From Mucilaginibacter terrae (GTDB lineage: Bacteria; Bacteroidota; Bacteroidia; Sphingobacteriales; Sphingobacteriaceae), in contig NZ_JAVLVU010000001.1 in NCBI RefSeq assembly GCF_031951985.1, positions 4,402,001-4,466,000 on the forward strand: DNA of 64,000 bases. Direction: 5' to 3'. Made by a program: the position numbers and the translations under genes. The notes below the pieces were generated by a model. It had not been told where the DNA came from, made no database searches, and saw only the letters and a list, made by a program, of their open reading frames with translations. Shown in pieces: positions 8,098-15,768 of this stretch. Position 1 is the first letter of the stretch. The number at the start of each line of letters is the position of its first letter.

Positions 8098-8872
8098 AAA
8101 ATTCGCGAATAGGTTGAAACTTTGGATGCAGGGAAACCACATCGCCAAATACCATCATAGCCGGAGCCTTAACTTTATTTTCTTCTGCCAGTTCAACAAT
8201 GGTATCTACAATGCCTATCACCACTTTTTCATTAGCGGTGGAACCACTTTGAATTAAAGCTACCGGTAAGCGTTGCTTGCCTTCTGCTTTAAATATCTCG
8301 GCAATTTCGGCCAGTTTGTGTAAGCCCATTAAAACTATTACGGTGGCCTTGCTATGAGCAGCATCGTACAGGTCTTTTGATATTTCCTGGTTAGCAGTAG
8401 TTGCCGTTACTACCCAAAAACTTTCGCTCAAACCGCGGTGGGTTACCGGTATTTGCTGCAAGCCGGGTACGCCAATTGAACTTGATATGCCCGGAATAAC
8501 CACGGTTGGAATACTATAAGAAGCGGCAAAATCCAACTCCTCATAACCACGGCCAAACACAAACGGATCGCCGCCTTTCAAGCGTACCACGTGGCCGTAG
8601 TTAATGGCATAATCTATCATCAGTTTATTAACCGCATCCTGTGAGTATGAATGATCGCCCGAACGCTTACCTACATATACCTTATGTGCAGTTTCAGGAG
8701 CAAAGCTCAACAGTTCTTCGTTTGCCAAAGCATCGTACAAAACCACATCGGCAGTTTGCAAGGCTTTCATACCTTTAATGGTAATCAGTTCGGCATCACC
8801 CGGGCCAGCACCAACTAAAGTGATCTTAGGTTCTTTTACAGCTTGTTTATTTTCGGTGGTAGTAATAATCAT
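8075..8872 (-). CDS. cobA: Uroporphyrinogen-III C-methyltransferase, CobA (SUMT)
   Basis: Uses S-adenosylmethionine to methylate uroporphyrinogen III at C2 and C7, giving precorrin-2, the substrate of the next gene's Rossmann domain. Family marks are the N-terminal LVGAGPGDAELITIKG (near residues 19-34) and VRLKGGDPFVFGRGYEE near 95-111. The length of 265 residues is typical of the single-domain enzyme. Its start overlaps the sulfite reductase stop by 4 bases (ATGA), so translation is probably coupled. The pathway role here is siroheme supply rather than cobalamin, since no cob genes are nearby. Confidence 0.95.
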   Translation of the reverse strand: MIITTTENKQAVKEPKITLVGAGPGDAELITIKGMKALQTADVVLYDALANEELLSFAPETAHKVYVGKRSGDHSYSQDAVNKLMIDYAINYGHVVRLKGGDPFVFGRGYEELDFAASYSIPTVVIPGISSSIGVPGLQQIPVTHRGLSESFWVVTATTANQEISKDLYDAAHSKATVIVLMGLHKLAEIAEIFKAEGKQRLPVALIQSGSTANEKVVIGIVDTIVELAEENKVKAPAMMVFGDVVSLHPKFQPIREFYELVGQE

Positions 8873-10959
8873 GATACTTTGAGCGCCTCTCTGTTCGCTT
8901 TCATCTCGGTTAAAAATTCTTCGGCACTTTTTTGGTAAGCTGAAGCAAATGCTTCTGAGGGTTCATTCTGGTTAATTTGCAACACCAAATCATTAAATGA
9001 TACAGGTAGTTTTACCAGGCCGGTATCAACAAAGTGTGCATCAAATTCTTTTATAACAGTTGCCTGGGTGCTGCAATTAACGGCTTTATCTAAAAGCAGG
9101 GCTTTAGCCGAGCTTAAAAAAGTGTTGTAGCTATGATAAATAGCATCGGCCCAACGGCTTTCGGCGTAGGCATCTTTGCCCCAGCCCAGCTTTTCCTCGG
9201 CTTCAAACAAAAGGGTTGCTACCAAATCTACCATTACGCCGGCACATTCGCCCACGCCAATGGCAGTGGCAAAGGTTTCTTCGTGCCCCCAGTCCACAAA
9301 CTCCTCTTCGGTAAGGGTGGTTAAATCGGCCAGTGGTTTCAGTAACTGGTAAAAGTAGTCTTTACCCTTGCTGTCGTAGTAGTTATGAAAAGTTTCCTCG
9401 CTAACGGCGTTGGCTTTGTAATCATTCAAAACCGAACGTAAAACATCGGTAGCGCGTTTAGCCGGCACTTTAATTACTTTATCGGCTGCGCGACCAATAC
9501 CATCGCCAACGGTTCCGCCGCCTAATAGTACCTGTACCGATGGCAGTACGCGTTTATCAGCCTTTAAAGAGCTACCGTGGAAACCAATATGTGCTAACCC
9601 ATGCTGACCGCAGGAGTTCATGCATCCGCTTATCTTTATTTTGATGTCGCGATTATAAATCAGGTCTTCGTATTCGTTGTAAATAACGTCTTCCAATACT
9701 TTTGAAAGTGTCATGCTATTGGAGATACCCAAGTTACAGGTATCGGTACCCGGGCAGGTGGTAACATCGGCCACGCTGTCAAAACCCGGTTCGGCCAGTT
9801 GCAAAGCATTTAAGGCATTGAACAGGGCTGGTAATGATTCATTGCGGGCATATTTTAATAATAAGCCTTGGTTTTGGGTAACCCGAATTTCATCGGCTAC
9901 CAAACCACGAATGCCGGCAACAAATTTACGGGCTTCGGGGGTATGAATATCGCCTACAGGCACTTTAACATACACACCATAAAACCCGGTTTGCTTTTGT
10001 TCAAAAACGTTAGTGGCTAACCATTGCTCGTATTTTAACGGATTATCAATGGTTACGTCAATATTGCTAACAGCTTCGGGCGCCTCGGGTTGAGGTACGG
10101 CATCGCGGTTAATTTTGAAGGTTTTTACCTTGTTGGCAGTTTTTTCCAGTTCGGCTAAACGCAGCACCTCATCAATGCCAATTTTGGCAACTAAAAATTT
10201 TAAACGCGCCTTGTTACGGTTGTTGCGCTCACCATAACGGTCAAACACGCGTATAACTGCTTCGGTGTAGGGTATCAGTTCATCCTCAGGCAAAAACTCT
10301 TTTACAATATGTGCCAATGAAGGTTGAGCGCCTAAGCCGCCGCCCATCATTACTTTAAAGCCGCGTTCTTCACCCTGTAATTTAGGAATAAAGCCCAGAT
10401 CGTGTATATAGCTAAAACCTGTATCGGCCTCGCTTGATGAAAATGATATTTTAAACTTACGACCCATTTCCTGACAGATAGGGTTGCGTAAAAAGTATTC
10501 AAATACAGCATGAGCGTAGGGCGACACATCAAACGGTTCCTGCGGGTCTATACCCGAAGCGGGCGAAGCCGTTACGTTGCGCACGGTGTTACCGCAGGCT
10601 TCGCGCAGGGTAATATCGTCTTGCTCCAGTTTTGCCCAAAGCTCGGGGGTACGGTCGAGACTAACGTAGTGTATTTGTATGTCCTGACGGGTGGTTAAGT
10701 GCAGGTTGCCGCTGCCGTACTCGTCGGCAATATCGGCAATGCGCAGCAGTTGCTTAAAAGTAACCTTGCCAAACGGCAATTTAATACGTACCATTTGCAC
10801 ACCAGGTTGACGCTGCCCGTATACCCCGCGCGCCAGGCGCAGGCTTCTAAACTTTTCGTCGTGTATTTTACCCTCGCGAAAAGCCTTGATCTTGCGCTCA
10901 AGGTCAATAATATCTTTCTCTACTACCGGGTTCTCCAGTTCAGTCCTGAAACTTTGCAT
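8869..10959 (-). CDS. Siroheme-dependent sulfite/nitrite reductase with C-terminal HEPN domain
   Basis: The first structural gene of the operon, expected to reduce sulfite to sulfide with six electrons. Two ferredoxin-like half-domains occur (FGKVTFKQLLRIADI near 63-77 and GVYVKVPVGDIHTPEARKF near 328-346). The four ligands of the coupled 4Fe-4S/siroheme centre are visible: Cys402 and Cys408 (TCPGTDTCNL), then Cys446 and Cys450 (GCMNSCGQHG). The protein has 696 residues; from about 575 onward there is a helical extension resembling a HEPN domain (KDAYAESRWADAIYHSYNTF), absent from E. coli CysI. The operon argues for sulfite rather than nitrite as substrate. The electron donor is probably ferredoxin, because no flavoprotein subunit is adjacent. 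Confidence 0.92.
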   Translation of the reverse strand: MQSFRTELENPVVEKDIIDLERKIKAFREGKIHDEKFRSLRLARGVYGQRQPGVQMVRIKLPFGKVTFKQLLRIADIADEYGSGNLHLTTRQDIQIHYVSLDRTPELWAKLEQDDITLREACGNTVRNVTASPASGIDPQEPFDVSPYAHAVFEYFLRNPICQEMGRKFKISFSSSEADTGFSYIHDLGFIPKLQGEERGFKVMMGGGLGAQPSLAHIVKEFLPEDELIPYTEAVIRVFDRYGERNNRNKARLKFLVAKIGIDEVLRLAELEKTANKVKTFKINRDAVPQPEAPEAVSNIDVTIDNPLKYEQWLATNVFEQKQTGFYGVYVKVPVGDIHTPEARKFVAGIRGLVADEIRVTQNQGLLLKYARNESLPALFNALNALQLAEPGFDSVADVTTCPGTDTCNLGISNSMTLSKVLEDVIYNEYEDLIYNRDIKIKISGCMNSCGQHGLAHIGFHGSSLKADKRVLPSVQVLLGGGTVGDGIGRAADKVIKVPAKRATDVLRSVLNDYKANAVSEETFHNYYDSKGKDYFYQLLKPLADLTTLTEEEFVDWGHEETFATAIGVGECAGVMVDLVATLLFEAEEKLGWGKDAYAESRWADAIYHSYNTFLSSAKALLLDKAVNCSTQATVIKEFDAHFVDTGLVKLPVSFNDLVLQINQNEPSEAFASAYQKSAEEFLTEMKANREALKVS

Positions 10960-10973
10960 GTTTAACAGTATTC

Positions 10974-11010
10974 AAAAAAGCCTCTTTCAGTTGTTACCCG
11001 AAGAGGCTTT
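10974..11010 (-). terminator. Leader terminator (attenuator) ahead of the sulfate-assimilation operon
   Basis: On the minus strand, arms AAAGCCTCTT (11010-11001) and AAGAGGCTTT pair over 10 bp, followed by six T (10979-10974), only 15 bases before the sulfite reductase ATG. A strong intrinsic terminator between a promoter and the first structural gene, with no complete gene of ordinary size upstream, points to attenuation rather than to the end of another unit. Confidence 0.85.
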
Positions 11011-11040
11011 GTATAGATTAATCACTTAAAAACGGTTCTA

Positions 11041-11117
11041 TAAAAGCCTTTTCATGTTGCTGTATTACAGCAGCAAATACACATAAAATAAACAATGTTG
11101 GTGTTAGAGGCTTTCAT
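11041..11117 (-). promoter_or_regulatory. Cysteine-codon attenuator region: leader segments 1 and 2
   Basis: On the minus strand four copies of a complementary word alternate. Segment 1 is AAAGCCTCT (11114-11106, inside the leader ORF). Segment 2 is AAAGGCTTT (11051-11043, just after the leader stop). Segment 3 is AAAGCCTCTT (11010-11001) and segment 4 is AAGAGGC plus T6. Pairs 1:2 and 2:3 are 7 bp (AAAGCCT/AGGCTTT); 3:4 is the 10-bp terminator. A ribosome waiting at the Cys codons (11081-11067) would leave segment 2 free to pair with 3 and prevent termination. One reaching the stop codon would cover segment 2 and let 3:4 form. The structure is seen in the sequence; the mechanism is inferred from trp/his-type attenuation. 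Confidence 0.75.
11052..11117 (-). CDS. Cysteine-rich leader peptide of the sulfate-assimilation operon
   Basis: A 21-codon frame starting with ATG at 11117 and ending in TGA at 11054-11052. It ends in MCICCCNTAT, with Cys at positions 13, 15, 16 and 17, encoded by both TGT and TGC. Four Cys codons in five positions, directly upstream of a terminator and the operon that makes reduced sulfur, is what a cysteine-sensing leader should look like. The peptide itself is probably only a reporter of Cys-tRNA charging. A possible -7 box, TATATTTG at 11133-11126, would put the transcript start almost at the ATG. Confidence 0.75.
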   Translation of the reverse strand: MKASNTNIVYFMCICCCNTAT

Positions 11118-11125
11118 TATTATTT

Positions 11126-11133
11126 CAAATATA
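11126..11133 (-). promoter_or_regulatory. Possible -7 promoter box for the cys operon leader
   Basis: The minus strand reads TATATTTG, matching the Bacteroidota TAnnTTTG box, just upstream of the leader ATG. No clear TTG -33 element lies 19-21 bases further up, so this is a weak call. It would leave only a few untranslated bases before the leader peptide. Confidence 0.4.
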
Positions 11134-11429
11134 TATAAAGTATATAGAAGTAGTAGGGATTTTATTTAAATTTTTTGTAAATGACATTGAAATGTATTGA
11201 TGGCGATGCAAATAAAATTTCATAAATTGAATATTAACAGAATTTAGTTTTGTAGAATCGTTTTTTTTAATTTGAAAACAGGTAGACTTTATCACAGGCT
11301 TTTTGTACCGAACCTTTTAAGGAGGAATTGCTGGAATTTTTATGCTACTTGTTTCGATAGCTCACCATGTGGATAGGGTATGTTACAAGTTGAAAGGATT
11401 GAGCGCAACTACTTAACCAATCAATAACT

Positions 11430-11565
11430 TAATAACTAACACTTGGGCGTTGCCTCCGGCCCGCGCTATCCGCTATAAGTCCTCACTTCGCTATCGCTAC
11501 GTTCCGGGCTTTCCGCTACTTACTATCGCTAACGCAAACTGCGGTAGGATGTAAATATAACTGAA
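11430..11565. repeat. GC-rich degenerate intergenic repeat
   Basis: The stretch reads like a mosaic of CCGCTA, ATCGCTA and CGGGCTTTCCGCTA words (GGGCGTTGCCTCCGG, then TCCGCTATAAG, TTCCGGGCTTTCCGC, CTATCGCTAACGC). It contrasts with its AT-rich flanks. It looks like a dispersed extragenic element of this genus rather than coding sequence; both strands have stops in all frames over most of it. The rest of 11134-11600 is AT-rich with no visible gene. Confidence 0.4.
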
Positions 11566-11585
11566 AGTAAATTTTCATGTAACCC

Positions 11586-11620
11586 ATAAGTGACTTATTA
11601 TTGCGTAACCAAAAGGTTAC
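11586..11620 (+). promoter_or_regulatory. Probable ArsR operator: two dyads ahead of the SRPBCC-ArsR operon
   Basis: There are two perfect dyads next to the start of the first gene: ATAAGTGACTTAT at 11586-11598 and GTAACC-AAAA-GGTTAC at 11605-11620. The second ends six bases before the ATG, so a bound repressor would block translation start and probably RNA polymerase. An ArsR-type gene in the same operon is the natural candidate for autoregulation. Confidence 0.55.
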
Positions 11621-11626
11621 TTATTT

Positions 11627-12076
11627 ATGGAGCGCGACATTATCATCAGTTGGTATTACCCACATCCGCCCGGATTGGTTTGGCAATATCTTACCGTACC
11701 CGAATTGCTGAGCCAGTGGTTTATGAAAAACGATTTTAAGGCCGAGGTTGGTCACCGGTTCAACTTTATTAACAAACCCATGCCCGCAGTAGGGTGGGAT
11801 GGCATTGTATACAGCGAAGTGCTGGAAATAATCCCCCAGCAAAAACTGGTGTTTGACTGGAAAGCCGGGCCTAAGCCGGGCGTTATTAATATGGAAACGG
11901 TATTGATATGGACGCTCACACCACATGATGAGGGCACGTTGCTTAAACTCGAACACCGGGGCTTTAAGGGAATGAAAAATTACCTCGCGAGCTTTATGAT
12001 GGAAAAAGGCTGGCAAAAAATATTGGGCAAAAGGTTTTACCGTTTATTGGAGGGCTACGCAAATGAGCAAAAATAA
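11627..12076 (+). CDS. SRPBCC (AHSA1/START-like) domain protein
   Basis: The 149-residue single-domain protein opens with a typical AHSA1 pattern: hydrophobic strand, HPPGLVWQYLTVPELLSQWF, then a strand with EVGHRFNF and later LVFDWKAG. The helix-grip fold has a hydrophobic cavity, and the ligand is unknown. The end (KGWQKILGKRFYRLLEGYANEQK) overlaps the ArsR gene by 14 bases, so the two are translationally coupled. Such pairs of SRPBCC protein and ArsR regulator are common; the physiological signal is not known from sequence. Confidence 0.85.
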   Translation: MERDIIISWYYPHPPGLVWQYLTVPELLSQWFMKNDFKAEVGHRFNFINKPMPAVGWDGIVYSEVLEIIPQQKLVFDWKAGPKPGVINMETVLIWTLTPHDEGTLLKLEHRGFKGMKNYLASFMMEKGWQKILGKRFYRLLEGYANEQK

Positions 12077-12395
12077 ATTGGACGTATTTCAGGCCATAGC
12101 AGACCCAACACGGCGCGCCATACTCATTATGCTGGCTACGCAGGCTTTGCCGGTAAACGCGCTGGCAGGTAAGTTTGAAATGAGCCGACCAGCCGTATCT
12201 AAACATATTAAAGTACTGCACGAATCGGGCCTGGTAAAAATTACCGATTCGGGGCGGGAGCGTTACTGCTCGCTTAACCAACAAGGGTTTACCGAGGTAA
12301 CCAACTGGTTTGCCTTCTTTGATAAATTCTGGAACGAGAAACTGAACAACCTCGAAATCTTACTAAATCAACAACATAAAACCAATAACCAATGA
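12063..12395 (+). CDS. ArsR-family winged-helix transcriptional regulator
   Basis: A 110-residue repressor-type protein. A winged-helix domain fills most of it: DPTRRAILIMLA near 14-25, then the recognition helix MSRPAVSKHIKVLHESGLV near 40-58 and the wing ITDSGRERYCSL. The metal-binding CxC of ArsR/SmtB is absent, so it probably does not sense metals. It overlaps both flanking SRPBCC genes (14 and 4 bases) and probably acts on the dyads at 11586-11620. Confidence 0.92.
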   Translation: MSKNKLDVFQAIADPTRRAILIMLATQALPVNALAGKFEMSRPAVSKHIKVLHESGLVKITDSGRERYCSLNQQGFTEVTNWFAFFDKFWNEKLNNLEILLNQQHKTNNQ

Positions 12396-12817
12396 ATGCA
12401 CCCTATGTAATTGAGCGGGTTTTTAACGCCCCGGCAAGTAAGGTATGGTATGCCATAACCAATGCCTATGAAATGAAGAAATGGTATTTTGACCTGCCCG
12501 GATTTACACCCGAAGTGGGATATACCTTCAGCTTTTTTGGAGGCCACGAAGATGGCATACAATACAAGCACCTGTGCCGAGTAACCTGTGCTATAGAAAA
12601 TGAGCGGCTGAGTTATACCTGGAGCTATGAGGGGTATCCGGGCGAATCGGAGGTGGTTTTTGAGCTATTTGCCGAAGGGAAGCAAACCCGATTAAAGTTG
12701 ACCCATATAGGGTTAGATACCTTTGACCCCGGCAATAAAGATTTTGCTGCCAGCAACTTTGCATCCGGATGGGAGTATATTATTAGTACAAGTTTGGACG
12801 GGTATTTAAATAAATAA
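12392..12817 (+). CDS. SRPBCC (AHSA1/START-like) domain protein
   Basis: A second AHSA1-type protein of 141 residues: VIERVFNAPASKVWYAITN at the start, MKKWYFDLPGF, then LSYTWSYEGYPGESEVVFEL and TRLKLTHIGL. The C-terminal helix includes FASGWEYIISTSLDGYL. Its ATG overlaps the ArsR stop by 4 bases, so the three genes form one operon. It is closer to the Aha1-like consensus than the first SRPBCC gene. The ligand is unknown. Confidence 0.87.
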   Translation: MNAPYVIERVFNAPASKVWYAITNAYEMKKWYFDLPGFTPEVGYTFSFFGGHEDGIQYKHLCRVTCAIENERLSYTWSYEGYPGESEVVFELFAEGKQTRLKLTHIGLDTFDPGNKDFAASNFASGWEYIISTSLDGYLNK

Positions 12818-12821
12818 AATC

Positions 12822-12859
12822 AAAGCCCTGCCATCACTTATGATGAGCAGGGCTTTTTA
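12822..12859 (+). terminator. Rho-independent terminator after the SRPBCC-ArsR operon
   Basis: Arms AAAGCCCTGC and GCAGGGCTTT enclose a loop that itself pairs (CATCA/TGATG), followed by a T-run. It starts five bases after the last stop. Confidence 0.9.
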
Positions 12860-12878
12860 TAGGGGAAATATAAATTTG

Positions 12879-13574
12879 TTATAAACTGTTATAGTAAGTG
12901 ATAACTTTTTGCAAGTCGGCATCTTGCTTTAAATTGGGCTTATGGGTTTTAAAATAGGTTTTCATAGCAATAGTGTTATTAGATAACAGGCTCAATATAT
13001 TATCATCTGATTTTTTCAAGAGAACCATTTTGTTATCTATATATAAATAGTAGGTGTTATTATCAACTATCTTTTTTTCAACTACTGCCGATGAATACGG
13101 CTTGCTAACAACCAATTCTTTGGATAGCTTTTTTAGTAAAGTTGTTTTACCTTCAACTAAAACCTGATATAAAGTATTTAAATCATAATTTTTTACAGAA
13201 GGATACCCGCTTTTAAACCGTTTTCCATCTGAGCTAATGAAGTTTAAACTATTCAGGCTTTTAAAATAAATTAAGCTATAATCCGACGCTTTTTCGGCCA
13301 AAACCTTATCAGTTAAAATATCATACTTTATTTTAACATTTTCATATTTTGTACCGTCACTGGTTTCTAAATCTGCCGCTTGCCAATCATCAAATAAAAA
13401 CGGATTGCCATCAACATCATTGTAAATATAATTGTTAACAGGCTGAGGATTAAACGTAGGTAATATAATTCCTGTATTCATAAATTTCATTTGTGCATTT
13501 GCTGTACGCACATTTGATAAATTGATTACGACAATACCTAACAAGCATAATTTGCCAAAACTGAAGTTTTTCAT
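12879..13574 (-). CDS. Secreted protein of unknown function
   Basis: The 231-residue product has an N-terminal signal peptide (about 1-27, LLGIVVINLSNVRTANA, cut before Gln). The mature part is rich in Lys, Asn, Asp and Tyr and predicts mostly beta strands. It includes GNPFLFDDWQAADLE near 55-70 and repeated LKKL/VLLKKS segments later. I recognise no family. Base composition is AT-richer than its neighbours, and it converges on the SRPBCC operon, sharing the terminator region. Probably periplasmic. Confidence 0.6.
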   Translation of the reverse strand: MKNFSFGKLCLLGIVVINLSNVRTANAQMKFMNTGIILPTFNPQPVNNYIYNDVDGNPFLFDDWQAADLETSDGTKYENVKIKYDILTDKVLAEKASDYSLIYFKSLNSLNFISSDGKRFKSGYPSVKNYDLNTLYQVLVEGKTTLLKKLSKELVVSKPYSSAVVEKKIVDNNTYYLYIDNKMVLLKKSDDNILSLLSNNTIAMKTYFKTHKPNLKQDADLQKVITYYNSL

Positions 13575-13656
13575 ACGTGATAATAGGATTAAATTAAAAA
13601 TATACTCAGAGTTGTAAATGCTTATTAGACAGATGTATTTATAAAAGGTTTAATTA

Positions 13657-15048
13657 TTAATTTGGAAATCTTCTGCGTAGCACAGCATAAAACTTATCAA
13701 CCGTGGCGGGTTTTTCTTCCCAATGGTTTTTGAGCACGTAGTTCATTTTTAAAAACTTATCGGCCTCGTCAAAGCTGCGGTAGCGGTTGAGTAGCTCAAT
13801 AGCTTCGTTGTAGGCCATGCCGTAACCATTAAATAAGTCTTTAACAAACAGTAATCTATCGTTCATGTTAATGGCCGCTTTAATATCGGTAACCGGTGAC
13901 TGCTGCTGATGGTGTTGTGGTTGAGCAACAGGTGCCGATTCGCCGCGTAACTGCGCTGCCAGGCGCTCATGTAATGACAGCGGTTGCTCGGGCTCCAGTT
14001 TTGGTGCTTCGGGTTCAACGGGCGGCGTATAAGTTTGGATGGTTTTAGGCTCTTCTACCGGTGGCTGGTACGTTTCGTGGGTAAATACCGGCTTTTCCTC
14101 TTCTGCCGGGGTAATCACTTCGCGTTCTGCAAAGGTTTCAGTTGATTCCGGTTCGGCTGCAACGTGCTCGGGCGGTGTTGTATTTAAAGGTTGGCCATAT
14201 TTTGCCAAAATCGATTCATAAGTTTCCGGCTCATGTTGGGGGTGTTCATCCCGTGTTGCGGTAACTTGTTCTTCGGGTTCGGCAGGGGTAAGGTCAACAT
14301 GCGGTGGAGCAGGGGCTTCTTCTTCGGTATAGCTACTTTGCAATTCAAAAGTATGTTGTTCTTCGCTTACCTGTGGCTCATGGCGAGTAAAGTCGAAGCT
14401 ATCGTGCTCATGAGCAGGTTCAATGTTAATGTTATGCTCGTGGTGCTGCTCCGGTTCGGGCTCGCTGTATTGGGTAAATACCGGTTGAACAGGTTCTTCG
14501 TTAACAAGTTGCTCTGGCTCTGTATATGGGGTATAATCCGGTTGTGCAGGTTCTTCGTATTTTGGATGCTCAACTTCCGGGGTATACTCTTGTTCTGGCG
14601 TGTGTGTGGCCGGTTCTTCGTAACTAAATAATTGTGGTTGTTCAACTTCGGCTACAGGTTCTTCATAGCTAAATTGCTGTTGTTCCTGGTATTCTTCGCT
14701 TTCAGTTTCTTGTTGTTCGGTTTCGGCCGTTATATCGGTTTGGTAAGTTAAAGCACTTTCGGCTAATGGCGGTAGTATTGTTTCTTCTATACCAGTTTGT
14801 TGGGTGGCATCATCAACATAAACGTCATCCGGCTCGTGATGTTCGGGCAGGGCAGGTATAATGTTTTGTTGCTGGGCGTTTATCTTACGCAGTATCTCGT
14901 TATGGTCGGTCAGGAATTTGGCATTGGCCGCAAAAAGTTCCAGTTCGAGGTCGTTTATATTGGTCTCTACAGACTGTAAATATTCGTATTGCTCGTTCAG
15001 TTCTTTGAGGATATTGCCTATCTTTTTTAATATTTCCTGTTGTTTCAT
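13657..15048 (-). CDS. Glu/Pro-rich protein with N-terminal coiled coil and conserved C-terminal domain
   Basis: There are three parts: an N-terminal coiled coil (about residues 1-60, ILKKIGNILKELNEQYEYL); a long disordered middle of Glu, Pro, Gln, Thr and His with EEPxxP-type repeats (about 75-370); and a folded C-terminal 65 residues with LLFVKDLFNGYGMAYNEAI and a final YAVLRRRFPN. No signal peptide is present, so it is probably cytoplasmic. I prefer the ATG at 15048 over 15075 because a TACTTTTG -7 box at 15084-15077 would put the transcript start inside the longer version. Function unknown; the design suggests a scaffold or adaptor. It is divergent from tdk. Confidence 0.7.
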   Translation of the reverse strand: MKQQEILKKIGNILKELNEQYEYLQSVETNINDLELELFAANAKFLTDHNEILRKINAQQQNIIPALPEHHEPDDVYVDDATQQTGIEETILPPLAESALTYQTDITAETEQQETESEEYQEQQQFSYEEPVAEVEQPQLFSYEEPATHTPEQEYTPEVEHPKYEEPAQPDYTPYTEPEQLVNEEPVQPVFTQYSEPEPEQHHEHNINIEPAHEHDSFDFTRHEPQVSEEQHTFELQSSYTEEEAPAPPHVDLTPAEPEEQVTATRDEHPQHEPETYESILAKYGQPLNTTPPEHVAAEPESTETFAEREVITPAEEEKPVFTHETYQPPVEEPKTIQTYTPPVEPEAPKLEPEQPLSLHERLAAQLRGESAPVAQPQHHQQQSPVTDIKAAINMNDRLLFVKDLFNGYGMAYNEAIELLNRYRSFDEADKFLKMNYVLKNHWEEKPATVDKFYAVLRRRFPN

Positions 15049-15076
15049 GTAAGACGGTGTTGAAAATGTAGCCATT

Positions 15077-15084
15077 CAAAAGTA
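15077..15084 (-). promoter_or_regulatory. Possible -7 box for the Glu/Pro-rich protein gene
   Basis: The minus strand reads TACTTTTG, matching TAnnTTTG. No convincing -33 element is seen. If used, it favours the start codon at 15048. Confidence 0.35.
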
Positions 15085-15124
15085 AGATATAATTCTGATA
15101 TTAGCCCGCTGTAAAAGTTTTGGA

Positions 15125-15700
15125 ATGTTGTTTAGCGAAGATGTTTTTAGAAGGAAGAATGAGCATGGCGGTAGTGTTGAAGTGGTATGCGGATCAATGT
15201 TTTCGGGTAAAACCGAAGAGCTGATACGCCGTTTACGCCGCGCCCAGATTGCCCGTTTGAACGTGGAAATATTTAAGCCCAACACCGATACCCGTTATGC
15301 CGAAGATGAAGTGGTATCGCACAACCAAACCAGTATTCCTTGCTCACCGGTCGAAAGTTCATCGGCCATATTACTGCTGGGCAGCAATGTTCAGGTAGTA
15401 GGTATTGATGAGGCCCAGTTTTTTGATGATGAACTACCTAATGTGTGCAATGCGTTAGCCAACAGGGGAGTGCGCGTAATAGTAGCCGGCTTGGATATGG
15501 ATTACAAAGGCAAACCCTTTGGCCCTATGCCAGCTATTATGGCCATGGCCGAATCGGTTACCAAGGTGCATGCTGTTTGCGTACAATGTGGCAACCCCGC
15601 CCTGTACTCGTACCGCCTGGTATCAAGCGATAGCCGTGTATTATTAGGAGAAAAAGAAAGCTACGAACCACGGTGCCGGTCGTGTTATCAACTACCCTGA
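15125..15700 (+). CDS. tdk: Thymidine kinase
   Basis: Phosphorylates thymidine to dTMP with ATP in the salvage pathway. It is the type II (zinc) enzyme of 191 residues. The P-loop GSMFSGKT is at 23-30, the catalytic DEAQFF at 95-100, the lasso-region start AGLDMDYKGKPFGPMP at 121-136, and the zinc ligands are Cys152, Cys155, Cys184 and Cys187. All key residues are present. It is divergent from the Glu/Pro-rich gene and followed closely by the monooxygenase-like gene. Confidence 0.96.
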   Translation: MLFSEDVFRRKNEHGGSVEVVCGSMFSGKTEELIRRLRRAQIARLNVEIFKPNTDTRYAEDEVVSHNQTSIPCSPVESSSAILLLGSNVQVVGIDEAQFFDDELPNVCNALANRGVRVIVAGLDMDYKGKPFGPMPAIMAMAESVTKVHAVCVQCGNPALYSYRLVSSDSRVLLGEKESYEPRCRSCYQLP

Positions 15701-15768
15701 AATTCATTCGGGTAACCCCCGAACATTTTAATACACCCGGTGGTTATACAGGTATAATACTGCCAATT

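Noticed and set aside
11343..11417. A 24-codon frame preceded by AAGGAGG on the plus strand
   Set aside because: Shine-Dalgarno strength is a poor guide in Bacteroidota, the peptide has no recognisable feature and the region continues into a degenerate repeat.
14191..14631. A 146-codon plus-strand frame opposite the Glu/Pro-rich gene
   Set aside because: Antisense of GAA/CCA-rich codons yields a Phe/Trp/Gly-rich frame. The minus frame has the coiled coil and conserved end.
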